This document shows, in pieces, positions 52,414-62,980 of a stretch of DNA of 64,000 nt. Numbering within the stretch: the first letter of the stretch is position 1; every line of letters starts with the position of its first letter. The stretch is from Eutypella sp. D-1. Lineage: Eukaryota > Ascomycota > Sordariomycetes > Xylariales > Diatrypaceae. The stretch lies in the NCBI GenBank assembly GCA_023313575.1, contig JAJTTP010000016.1:310001-374000 (forward strand), written 5' to 3'. The translations under genes were made by a program, and so were the position numbers. The notes under the pieces were generated by a model, which was not told the origin of the DNA, made no database searches, and saw nothing but the letters and a program-made list of their open reading frames with translations.

Positions 52414-52845
52414 TATTATAACCGGTCGGGCCATTGGGCCTAATGGGGCTAACACAGCAAAAAAAGATCCTTAACTTAAGTTTTAAAGAAAGAGACAGCC
52501 ACATTAAAGTAAGCCACATACGCCACACGATTAGGAAAAATCGGTTAGATCGGTAATAATCCTAACGATATTAAATCGTTATATTCGGATATAATCTTAA
52601 CGATTTAAATAATAACCATATATTTTAATGTTAGGAATAAAAGATATAAATAATATATAGCTATATTTATTACCTTTTTTTTAAATAGTTTTTAAGCTTA
52701 TTAGCTTATAATATAATTTAATTATTTAAAACGCGTTTTTTATTATTATTATTAAACGTGATTATTTATTACTTAAAACCTTAATATTCCTGTTAATATA
52801 AACCCCTCGATTGGATTAATAGTTAGGAATAGACTAGCCGTTATA
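52414..52845. mobile_element. Solo LTR N
   Basis: 432 bp in reverse orientation, flanked by ATATT (52409-52413 and 52846-52850). Relatively little mutated in its first half. Confidence 0.9.
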
Positions 52846-52850
52846 ATATT

Positions 52851-54230
52851 AAAATTATATTTTTTACCGGGTAAAGCTTTAATTTTATAAATTATAATTA
52901 TATTAAACTAATAATTTTAAAATATAACGTTACCGTTTATACCGGGCCCGGTTCGGAATCGGGCCGCGGTAAAAAAGGTATAAAATTTAAAAAGTTATTC
53001 GGTAAAACGGTTTTACGGTTTTATTTTTAAAAACAGTTTATAAATTTATAATTTTTAAACTTATAAATCACGTATTTATACTAACGATTATATACGTACG
53101 GTTTAAAACTTTTAACGTAATTATTAACGTTTTATTAATAATATATTATATTTTAATTATTAATTAACGTAATATTTTTCGGGCCCGTAAATACCGCGCG
53201 ATTATTATAACGTAATTTAATTATTACCGGTTTAAAGTATTTATTTTTTTAATTAAAATTTTAAAACGTTATACTGTTACGTTATTAAAAAAAGTTATAA
53301 TTTAACGTATACGGTTTATTATAAATTTAATAATATATAACGTTATTTATGTAAAAAATAATTTTAATATATTTTTATTAAATTTATATATCGTTATTAT
53401 TACGTTATTATATTTTAAAAAAAAAGAAAATATAAATTCGAACGTATTTTATAAAATAATATGTTTATATAAAAATATTGAAACCGTGTATTAATATTTT
53501 CGGGGTCGAATTAATTAATAATATTTATTTAAATCTTTTTTCGAACTTTACCCGAGTTTTTAATTTATAAGTAAAATATATACCGTTTATAAAAAACTTA
53601 ATAATTTTTAAGGGTAATAAAATATTTTATTAAAATATTATTAAATATTTAAAATATTTAAATAATGAAAAAAGTTTTATTACCGGTTACCGGGTCCGTA
53701 CCGTTAAACGTTATTAATATTATAATAAATAAATTATACGTTATTAATTTTTTAATTTTTATTTTTTCGAGCTTATTTATAATTTTCGTATTTTTTACAG
53801 CTTATAATTAAACCGTTTAATTATTTTTAAAAAATACGTTCCCGGTTTTATTAGTACGGATATATTTTATAAACGAACGTAACCGTTTTAAAATATTAAT
53901 TTTAAAAAAGTTAAATATTTAAGATAATAAAATTAATAATTTCGAAATTATTAACGTTATTTATCTATACCGTTACGGTTTTATTAATAAGTTATAAAGT
54001 AATTTCGAGGTTTTTATTTATTATAATAAATAATATAATAAAAAATAAATCCGGTATAAAAATTTTCGAAATAAATTTAATATTTTTAAAATATAATTAA
54101 AATAATATTAAACCGGTAAAGTTAATAACTAATAATAAAAAAAAGGAATAAAAACTATTTATAAATAATTTTTAATTAAAAGTTTTACGAAAAAGTTTTA
54201 AAAAAAATTAAAAATTTTACAAAAATTTTT
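52851..54230. other. Internal remnant of the outer block 2 element, right part
   Basis: RIP-degraded DNA with no open frame. It runs into the terminal repeat of the outer element at about 54230. Confidence 0.4.
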
Positions 54231-54322
54231 CGAACCGGTAATAACGCGTTTATATTTTTAAATTTATTATTATAAAAATAAAATTTTTAAATAAGCTTTA
54301 TTAAGCTTATAAAATTATTTAT

Positions 54323-55364
54323 ATATATTACGGTAAAGTTATCGATAAATCTATTTATTTTTAAGTAATTATCAGGTTTTATATAAAGAAATAAACAAGT
54401 AAAAACAGAGTCGTTCTAGCGATGAATATGGGTCGAGGTTCGATTTATAATTAATGGTGCGGGCTGGCCCAAGAAAAAATTCCTGATCTTCTGATTGGCA
54501 TGATCTGTCCCAGGATGTCAGATTGCCCGACAGGGGGCTGACCCATTATGGCGGTCCCGCAGCAGCGTGGAACTTGTCAACTTCACGGCGGCGGACCGCC
54601 ATCGAAGGGGGGTACGTACTCTACCAAATGTTTTCTCCTGTGCATTAGTCAGGGATCACTACATTGCGGCTCTTGGTGGGATGTGGGATTGGGATTGTGG
54701 ATATCTCGATCTCGGCCGACGGCCCTAATTCGCAGGCAAATCGGGCGCACGCACGCTTTCTCTGCCGACCTTGTCCACACTTCCTTCTTGGCGACGGATA
54801 CGACGGAGGCAAAAGCGTGTCTAGTGAAGGCTGGGCGTTGTTTCGGGGCTACCATTTTACTGCCTAACATGGGAAGGGCGTGGAAAAGAACACACTTAGG
54901 CCCGGCGCTTTCGAGATAACGTATACGTATTCAAAGGCGGCTATAGTTCTCGGTGTCATGCTCTGACAGCCAAGACGCGAAGACGTGTATCTCAGGCCTC
55001 CCCCACCCCGTCGTCGGGATGTGGGCGTGAGAGGAAGTTGAGTAGATAGGTAGGGTAGGGTAGGCTAGGTAGGTAGGTATATAAGACGAAGGTTGAGCCT
55101 CGCTGCCGCCGCAGCACCGTTCATACTATCACTTTCTTTTGGTCCCGGCATATACTCGACAAGTAACCGTTGATCGGTTTTTCATTCACTTCGTTCCCTT
55201 CTTCAGTTCACTAGTAGCAGTAGTAGTATTATTGTATACCAATCTTCGCTCCTTTACTATCCTAATTAACCCCCTCTGTTCAAGTCTATACTTCTTGAGT
55301 CCCGGTGACGAGCCCCAAAAGACAAGACAAGACACGAACGAAACTAATAGCTTACTCGACAACC
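54323..55364. other. Intergenic region upstream of the cupredoxin gene
   Basis: AT-rich until about 54400, then normal composition. A 123-codon open frame at 54548-54919 lacks family features and is not called. A TAGG-rich stretch (55042-55079) and a TATA box follow, then a leader of roughly 250 nt before the ATG. Confidence 0.55.
55078..55084 (+). promoter_or_regulatory. TATA box of the cupredoxin gene
   Basis: TATATAA follows directly after a repeated TAGGTAGG stretch (55042-55079) and lies about 280 bp before the ATG at 55365. Position and context fit a promoter; the transcription start is not visible. Confidence 0.5.
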
Positions 55365-56227
55365 ATGCACTTCCTTCGCACACTTCTCCTGGCCCCGGTG
55401 GCCGTCATGGCGCGCCCGTGGTCGGTATCCCCAGCGATGGTGGCGCGGACTCCACAAGACGAGGCGGCTCCGCCCGCCGAGGAGCAGCCGGCAGCGGGGA
55501 AGGTGATCCCCGTGGTGGTGGGCGGCCAGCAGGACGTATTTGTCCCGAACGTGGTGCAGGCGGCGGTGGGGGACACGGTGCAGTTCCAGTTCAGCGCGGG
55601 GAACCACACGGCGACGCAGAGCACGGCGGACGCGGCGTGTGTGCCGTTGGAGGGCGGGGTGCACAGCGGACACATACCATTTGAGGACGGACAGACCACC
55701 GTCGGCACCTTCGACATGGAGGTCACGAGCACGGATACCATGTTCATCTACTGCGCCACGGGCCCCCATTGCCAGCTCGGCCAGGTCCTCGTCATCAACC
55801 CCACCGACGACCAGCAAGTCATCGACTACGCCAACAACGCCCAACAGGCCCCCGAGAACATCGACGCCGACGAGGTCATCGGCGGCACCGTCGGCGAGAT
55901 CCCCCTCGAGGAAGCCGTCTTCGTCGCCCCGCCCCCTGCTGAGGAGGAGGCTGGCGGCGGTGCCGGTGGCGCTGCTCCGCCTACCGAGGGCGCCCCTGCT
56001 GTAAGCTATTCCCATCTCCGGCTGTTGAAGCATATTATACCCTACAGAATATCTGCTAACTATATCATCAATAGGCTGAGCCCGCCACCCCTGCTGTCGG
56101 CTCCGGCGGCTTCCTCGTCATCCCCCTGCCTGCAGGCGGATCTGCCGGGGCTGCTGGAGGTGCTGCCCAGGGGCCGAGCACCGTGACCGTGAACGTGCCT
56201 CCCGTGGCCGCCGCGACTCACGCGTAA
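55365..56227 (+). CDS. Secreted cupredoxin-like (extracellular serine-rich type) protein
   Basis: Exons are 55365-56000 and 56075-56227 (262 aa), with a 74-nt intron (GTAAGC/ATAG, phase 0). The first residues (MHFLRTLLLAPVAVMARP) are a signal peptide. Residues about 46-147 form a single plastocyanin-like domain of the fungal secreted cupredoxin family. Candidate copper ligands are His81 (GNHTAT), Cys130 and His135 (YCATGPHC). Position 140 is Gln where relatives often have Met (HCQLGQ). Cys92 and Cys136 could form a disulfide. The C-terminal third is a low-complexity Ala/Gly/Pro/Glu linker, cut by the intron. It may bind copper at the cell surface; no enzyme function should be assumed. Many relatives end in a GPI signal, but this C-terminus is only weakly hydrophobic. 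Confidence 0.85.
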
Positions 56228-56916
56228 GAGATATGCTGTCTACTTTAACTAGGTGTACGTACGTAAGGCGGGTTCCAGGGATAGCGAATGACTTAAGCAA
56301 GGAGGAGAGAGAGAGACCGGTATCAATATACGACTGACTGCCCTTTTATTTTATCTTTTTATTTTATATGTGTATCTTTAGCTTTTTGTGTGTGTATATT
56401 GTATCTAAAGCCCTCTTCGCTAGCGATGAAGTGCGATTTTTGTTGCCAGCTCTATCTATCGGTGATTGAAAAAAAAAGAGTTTTTTTGTGCGTGATATAA
56501 GCGAGGTGTATAACCGAGAGAGTTGAGGGCTTCGCGCACCATTCTCGTCGTCCTCAGAGTTTTATGTATGCTTAACTCGTCTCTGAGGTAACAGTGCCTC
56601 TTCATTATCGATCTTACGAATCTGAAGTGATCACGTGTGCAATACGCCTGCTCGGCCTCTGACGCACTGCGTGACGCGTATGGCTTAGAATTACAACATT
56701 CCAATTCTCCTATATACATATGAAGTTATATCGGTGTGTCAATGGACCGGCCACGCTGCTCCTCTCCTCAGGAAAGCAGCCCTGTTCCATCCCGCGTGAA
56801 GTCTCGTGTGAAATTATCATGTAGTGATAATCTCTACGACTGATAAGATAACCCTGAGGACAAGCCCATGAAAGCGTTCAACGTATCACTTGTTGTAAAC
56901 AATCTACATTGGAATT
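56228..56916. other. Convergent intergenic region
   Basis: Lies between the 3-prime ends of the cupredoxin gene (+) and SCOT (-). T-rich around 56340-56400. No gene seen. Confidence 0.6.
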
Positions 56917-58635
56917 TCATAGCATGGGCTTCAGGTCCTCCGCCACGTGGAACGGAGCCTCCGTCTTGGCCTTGATCTCGTCGACGGTCACGCCATCGGC
57001 GATCTCCACCAACGTAAGACCATGGGAGAAGTCCACATCGAAGACGCCCTGAGAAGAATCATCAGTATCAAGCAATTCATGGTTACAAGAGACTCATACG
57101 CAGCGTAGGAGCGAAAATGACATACCAATTCCGTGATGATGCGGGAGACGCAGGCGCGGCCGGTCAGGGGAAAAGCGCACTGCTTGACGATCTTGGGGTT
57201 GCCCTTCTTGTCGGTGTGCTCCATGGTGACGACGACCTTGGTGGCGGAGGGGTTACTGACAAGGTCCATGGCGCCGCCGAAACCCTTGACCTTGCCGGGC
57301 AGCATCCAGTTGGCGAGGTCGCCGTTGGCGCTGACCTGCATGGCGCCGAGGATAGTGAGGTTAATGCGGCCGCTGCGGATCATGCCGAAGCTCTCCTCGC
57401 TGCCAAAGACCGCGGCGCCCGCCTTGAGCGTCACCGTCTCTTTACCCGCGTTGATCAAATCCGCGTCCTCCTCGCCGCGCCGCGGGTAAGGGCCCAGGCC
57501 CAGGATCCCGTTCTCGGACTGCAGCTGCACCTCGACCTCGGGGCCGACGAAGCTCGGGGCCAGCATCGGCATGCCGATGCCGAGGTTCGCGTACATGCCG
57601 TTCTGGAACTCGCGGGCGGCACGACGCACGATGCGCTCGCGCTTGGCGGCGGTGTCGCCGGAGCCGAGGGCGGCGCGGGCGTCCGGGTCGTTCTCGTCCT
57701 TGGCGAAGGTGAACTTCTCGATGTTCTTCGCCGCGGTGCTCTGCACGACGCGCTTGACGTAGATACCCGGTAGGTGGACGGCCTCGGCGGGGATGTCGCC
57801 CGGCTCGACGATGTGCTCGGCCTCGACGATGGTCATCTTGGCGTTGCGGCCCATGGCGCCGTTGAAGTTGTTGGCCGCCAGCCGGAACTGGCAGTTGCCG
57901 AGCCGGTCGGCCTTGTACGCCTTGACGAAGGCGTAGTCGCCCGCGATGCTGTGTTCTAGTACGTAGGGCTTGCCGTTGAAGACCTTGACGTCCTTGGGGT
58001 AGGAGAACTGGTCCGGGGTGCCGTCGGGTTTATTCCGCAGCGGCAAGTCTCCGGTTTGTACGACGGTACCAAAGCCGGCCGGGGTGTAGAAGGCGGGAAC
58101 GCCCTTCCCGCCGGCGGAGCAACGCTCGGCTAGGGTGCCCTGCGGGGTGAGCTCCAGCTCGACATCGCCAGTGAGGTACATCTTCTCGAAGACCTTGTTC
58201 TCGCCGATATAACTTGCGATCATCTTTCGGATCTGCTTCGTCTTCAACAGCTTGCCGAGGCCGGAGGTGTCGGTTCCGGCGTTGTTCGAGACGGCGGTAA
58301 GGCCGGTGATGTCGGGCTTGTTGAGCATCTCGTCGATTAAAGTGTCGGGCACGCCGCAGAGTCCGAAGCCGCCGCATAGCAGTGTGGTGTTCGGCTTCAT
58401 GTCCTTCAGGGCTTCGCTGGCGGAGGGGTAGACCTTATTGATCTCAGCTCGACGCGACGTCGCCGAGAAGGCTCGGGCGAGTATCCTCGCATGCTAAGGG
58501 GATTTTGCGGTGTCTTGATTAGACTACATTTCATTGCTTTGCTTCGATTTCGGGGGGATCATCTCTATAACCTACATTGGAGCCATACCGAGAGTATGCC
58601 CTCAAAGTTCGCATACACACTGCTGCCGAGGGCAT
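56917..58635 (-). CDS. Succinyl-CoA:3-ketoacid CoA-transferase (SCOT), mitochondrial
   Basis: Transfers CoA from succinyl-CoA to acetoacetate (or related acids) in mitochondria. Exons (minus) are 58635-58576, 58493-57126 and 57048-56917 (519 aa, the usual SCOT length). Introns are 82 nt (GTAGGT/TTAG) and 77 nt (GTATGT/TCAG), both phase 0. Exon 1 is inferred: it supplies the only ATG joining in phase, and the leader then reads as an Arg/Ser/Ala-rich presequence ending near FSATSRR, typical of matrix import. The A-domain begins at [12 protein letters not shown] and the B-domain after the hydrophilic linker (about 255-290). The catalytic glutamate is Glu347 in [10 protein letters not shown]. The glycine-rich [18 protein letters not shown] and GFGGAMDLV segments are intact. 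The first AUG of the leader is the least certain part. Divergent from UTP22. Confidence 0.94.
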
Positions 58636-59551
58636 CGTGATGAGACACGTAGGGTTACGACCTCGAGAGAGTATGCACTTATATTGATATGACCAGACTA
58701 GCAAGGATTGGACCTCAAATTGACAATAATATCACAAGAAAATAGGAATTTGTAGAACCAATGCTATCCGGAACAACTTTAACTTCAAGAGGACATCGCA
58801 ACAGTAATAATTATCATTATAATAAAGGTCTGGACGACCTCTCTTGCCGGCATTTCCAGTCCATGGCCAAAGTACCTAGGTAAGTAAGTACATGAAGTAA
58901 TGTTTCGGGGTACCCTCGGCGTATGTGGGACACTTGAGAGGTAAGGGGAGGAGGAAAATGCCGGTCGGAAGCACCGCTCGGCATTGGCCATCAGATAGGT
59001 CTGGATTGGCTGTTCGCTTCCCCATGGGACAGTAGGAAAAGGAAGGACAATTCCCCTAGGACGAGTTTGGGCTGCGGAGTTAGCGCGCGGGCTAGAGAGT
59101 GGCGGGCATCATCGGCAAGTAGCGGTCCTTCATCAGATCAGCGATTCCGGTCCTGCAACCCGTGGACGGGAGCAGCCGGCTCACTCATCAGCTGCACAGC
59201 CACATGATGAGGCTTTGACTGCCACAAGAGCCACAATATCAATTTAGGATTTAGGATTTACGCTAATGAAACCGAGGTACAAGACAGATACCCGCCCGGG
59301 TGGTAAGCTTTATCTTATCAGGCTTATCTATCCAAACGATAACCAAAAACTTTTGGTTATCGGCAGTCCAAAGCAGGACCTGACCTGACCTCAATGGTGT
59401 CGGAATCACATCCACTGGACTTACATATCACATATACGACCGATACAACCTCCGCACGTCTGTCTCTCTTCTGCGACAACGCACCCCCCGCCACCTACTC
59501 TTATTTCCGACTTATTAATCCCGTCGGAATCGCATTTTAACCCCTCTCATT
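58636..59551. promoter_or_regulatory. Divergent promoter region of SCOT and UTP22
   Basis: 916 bp shared by the two divergent genes. The UTP22-proximal part has a cluster of four HGATAR sites within about 55 bp (59310-59362), two of them in a perfect inverted repeat. The word TACCTAGGTA occurs near 58871. No gene recognised. Confidence 0.6.
59337..59362. promoter_or_regulatory. Perfect 12-bp inverted repeat containing two GATA-factor sites
   Basis: Arms CGATAACCAAAA (59337-59348) and TTTTGGTTATCG (59351-59362) are separated by AC. Each arm starts with CGATAA, a match to HGATAR. Two further matches on the minus strand (TGATAA and AGATAA) lie just upstream at about 59312-59330. It sits 190 bp before the UTP22 ATG. 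It could be a dimeric factor site or form a cruciform or RNA hairpin. Confidence 0.75.
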
Positions 59552-62500
59552 ATGGAAGAAAGCTTTGCGAAACGACGAAAGATAAATCATGGCAACGATG
59601 GCTCGCTCTTCGAAGGCAGTTCGGCCGCCGTATCTGCCATGGGATCATCCGGGGCCAGCGCATTCGTGTTAGAAACTGAGGAGTTGCTCAGGGAGGTCAA
59701 ACTGGATTATCCAAAAGCTCTCCCTGGAGTCGACGACACTCTGCGACAGTTCAAAGATACAATTGAAGCTTTAGAACCACATGAACCTACTCCCGTATGT
59801 CAATACTGTCATATACTGCCATATCATCGCCTATACATGTCTATCTATATTGCCTTTTGCGTTTGTTAAATTTGCTAAAACCAGACTACCTAGATTTCGG
59901 AACTGTCCTCGAAATTTGAGAAGACGAATCGAATTGCGATCCCGTATCCCGAGCCGAGACCAGCCAAAGACTCGCCTTATAAGCTTTCCTATGCGAAACC
60001 CGCCCAAGTGAACGTTGTGGGGAGCTATGCGCTAAAGACCATGATCAAGTCATCTGAACGTCTCGCTATTGACATGATCGTAACCATGCCGGCATCTGTG
60101 CTTCAAGAAAAGGATTATCTCAACCTGCGGTACTTCTACAAGAGGGCTTACTACTTAGCTTACATTGCTTCCGGTCTGCGCAAAGCCTTTGCCTCCTCGA
60201 TGGATCTGACCTTTGACTACCTCAATGGAAATGCTCTCTCTCCCATCCTTGTCGCGACGCAGAAACAGAGCTCGAAAAAAGACAAAGATGGAACTAAACC
60301 TTCATCAAGCATTCCCTGGTCTATACGTATCATTCCTACCGCCCCCGAAGGATATTTCCCTAACGCTAAGCTATCTGCCGCCAGCAATGCGATAAGACAA
60401 GCGAATGGTGGTGAAAGCAAGGAGGCTAAGCCGCCAACCCCCTTTTATAATGCGACGCTGAAAGCAGAGGGCCTTTTCACATCCTATCTGAAGCTGCTCC
60501 ACCGCACCTCGGCTTCCTGTCCTTCTTTCAAGGACGCCTGCGTTCTCGGTCGGATATGGCTACAACAACGTGGAATTGGGGGTAGTCTTGCAGAGGGTGG
60601 GTTCGGCCACTTTGAGTGGGCGGTGCTCGTGGCGCTGCTTCTGCAGGGCGGAGGTCGCAAGGGTGAGCCGGTGCTCTCGACTTCCCTCCACAGCACCCAG
60701 TTATTCAAGGGGACGCTACAGTATATCGCTTCGGCGAATTTGAAGAAGTCCGTGGTAATAGGCAAAACTCCGTCCGATCTCGAATCAATCCGACGGAGTG
60801 GCCCCGCCATATACGACTCTGGGCGTGAACTGAATATTCTGTTCAAGATGTCGCCATGGTCTGCCAACATGCTCACAGAACAAGCAAAACAGTCTCTCGC
60901 CGCCATAAACGAGAGCGCCGATGACCAGTTCGATTCGCTTTTTATTGTAAAAGTATATCAACCTTTGCAGATATTCGATCTCATCGTCAACCTGAATCTA
61001 CCTGCTTCCGAACGGGAACGTAATCCGACGGATTGCAGGGGATTCGTGCGAAACTACAGCGAAAGGGTCTATCAGACTTTAACGAAGGCGCTTGGCGAAC
61101 GAGCCCAGCTTATTCATATCGAGAACCCTAGCGTTTCCCAGTGGCCGATCACTAATTCAGCCCCAAAGACGAAGAGGGGCAGTCTTGTCATAGGTATTAT
61201 AGTCAATCCCTCAAAAGCATCTCAGGGACGGGAGTATGGGCCTGCATATGAGGATAAAAAAGAGGCTGCCAAATTCAGAGACTTCTGGGGCGAGAAACCG
61301 GATCTGTGGCAGTTCCCCGACGGCAACATCGTTGAAAGTTTGGACTGGACGGCGTATTCTCCATTGGGGTTCTCAGGAATTTGCGAGGCTATCATTCGCT
61401 ACATCCTCAAATCCCGCCTCAAGGTGGAGGATGACGACCTGTCCTTTCACGGCCAGGAAGCTTCCAAGGTCATTGAATTTTCTCCGACAGACAAGGCTGT
61501 ATTCGATGCGGCGCGACAGGCATTTCAGCAATTCGAGAGAGACGTTCGGGGCCTGGAGGATCTGCCTCTTCATGTGAGGCATATATCCCCTATCGGGCCC
61601 GAGCTGCGGCACGCATCTCTCTCACTACCTACCCCAGCAGATAGAGGACATGCGCCACAGCCTATGGATGTTGTGGTTTCATTCGAGGCTTCGGGCAAGT
61701 GGCCCGAGGATAATCTAGCAGCCATCCAGAGAGCAAAGCTTGCTTTCCTGCTGAAAATAGGTAGTTCTCTGGAAGAGTCGAACGAAGATGTTAAGGCACA
61801 TGTAGGATTAGAGGACGTGGAAAAGGATGTAGAGGATCTGGTATTCCTAGACGTCGTCTATCCCAGCGGATATTCGTTCCGTGTCCGAGTTCATAGCGGG
61901 CTCGAGGAGACTCTGCTGGAAAGACAGACGAAGGACAAAACACTCGAACGCTACCAGCGCACCGAAGCTGCCGAGCTCCTGGCTACCTTCAAACGAACCT
62001 ACACGAACCTGCCCCTCCACAACCAGACCATCGCCACCTTCTGCACCAGGTTCCCCGAGCTGTCGCCCACTATCCGCCTGGTAAAGCGCTTCTTCAGCGC
62101 GCACAAGCTCTCGTGCCACTTCAACGAGGAACTCATCGAGCTATTCTGCTTACAGGCATTCCTCGTGCCGTACCCATACCAGGCGCCCACGAGCGCCTCG
62201 ACAGGTCTCCTACGCACGCTCCTCCTGCTCTCGCGCTGGGACTGGCGCGACGAACCCCTAATCATCGACATCAGTAGCGACACATCAACGTCCTCCTCGG
62301 CGCAGCAGCGCGCGGAAATCCGCACCCGCCTCGAGGCCTGGCGCAAAATCGACCCCAACATGAACCGCACGGTACTATTCGTCGCGACGTCCCACGACGC
62401 CAGCGGCACCGCGTACACGGCATCCCCGCGCGGCGGGCCCTCCAAGGTCGTCGCGACGCGCATGACGACACTAGCGCGCTCCGCGGTCCGCCTCGCGCGG

Positions 62501-62980
62501 GACCAAGGTCTCGCGCTCGACGCGCGCGCCCTATTCCGGCCCTCGCTCGCCGAATACGACGTCCTGCTGCACCTCGCGCCGAAGGCGCTACGCGGCGTGG
62601 AGCGCGGTGGCAGCGGCGCGAAGACACCCTTCAAGAACCTGACGCCGGTATCGGATAAGCTGCCCTTGCCCTCACACCCCGCACGCGCCCTCGTAGCGCG
62701 GCTCGCGACGCTCTACGGGCGGCCGCTGCTCTTCTTCCACGGTGGACCCGCCGACGATGGGCCCGTCGCCGCGCTCTGGAATCCGCAATTGCACGCCCGC
62801 GCTTTCACTGCGAATCTGCCTTGCGCGTTCAAACCCCGGGGCGGTAATGATGGTGATGAGGACGGTGCGGAGTCGTTGTACGAGGTCGATAGGCAGGCTA
62901 TCCTCGCGGAGATCGCGCGTATTGGCGGGGATCTGATTGAGAGGATCGAGGTCCGGGGCGCGGGCGCGGGCGCTGCGTAA
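59552..62980 (+). CDS. utp22: U3 snoRNP / UTP-C subunit Utp22 (Nrap family)
   Basis: Nucleolar factor of the small-subunit processome, acting in 18S rRNA maturation as part of the UTP-C subcomplex. Exons are 59552-59794 and 59894-62980 (1,109 aa, normal for filamentous fungi). The 99-nt intron has GTATGT/CTAG ends, phase 0; the acceptor must be the last AG (59892-59893), because the earlier one would leave a stop. The N-terminus has a basic KRRK segment and a Ser/Ala linker. Then follow Nrap-family blocks: IAIPYPEPRP, VNVVGSYALKTM, the nucleotidyltransferase-like fold with RGIGGSLAEGGFGHFEW, and the later FHGGPADDGPVAALWNP segment. It lacks the catalytic carboxylate pattern of active polymerases, as in the family. 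The last third is markedly more GC-rich at third positions than the first half. Confidence 0.95.

Larger units (their letters stand above)
40238..54322. mobile_element. Outer element of block 2, RIP-degraded, invaded by I, K, L, M and N
   Basis: The ends match those of the short copy at 39879-40240. Inverted copies of the 17-bp terminal word lie at 40252-40268 and 54242-54258. Removing the five younger insertions leaves roughly 5-5.5 kb, the size range of an autonomous DNA transposon. No frame or catalytic motif survives. The right end has about 65 bp outside the inverted repeat that also follows the short copy, so the exact terminus is uncertain. Confidence 0.5.

Noticed and set aside
4250..54322. 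Centromere
   Set aside because: AT-rich RIP blocks resemble fungal centromeric DNA, but they are short, separated by active-looking genes and fully explained by nested insertions.
54400..54460. tRNA gene suggested by a GGTTCGA-like word near 54430
   Set aside because: No acceptor stem, D arm or anticodon arm could be arranged around it.
54548..54919. 123-codon open frame upstream of the cupredoxin gene
   Set aside because: Also open on the opposite strand, no family resemblance, and lies in the promoter region.
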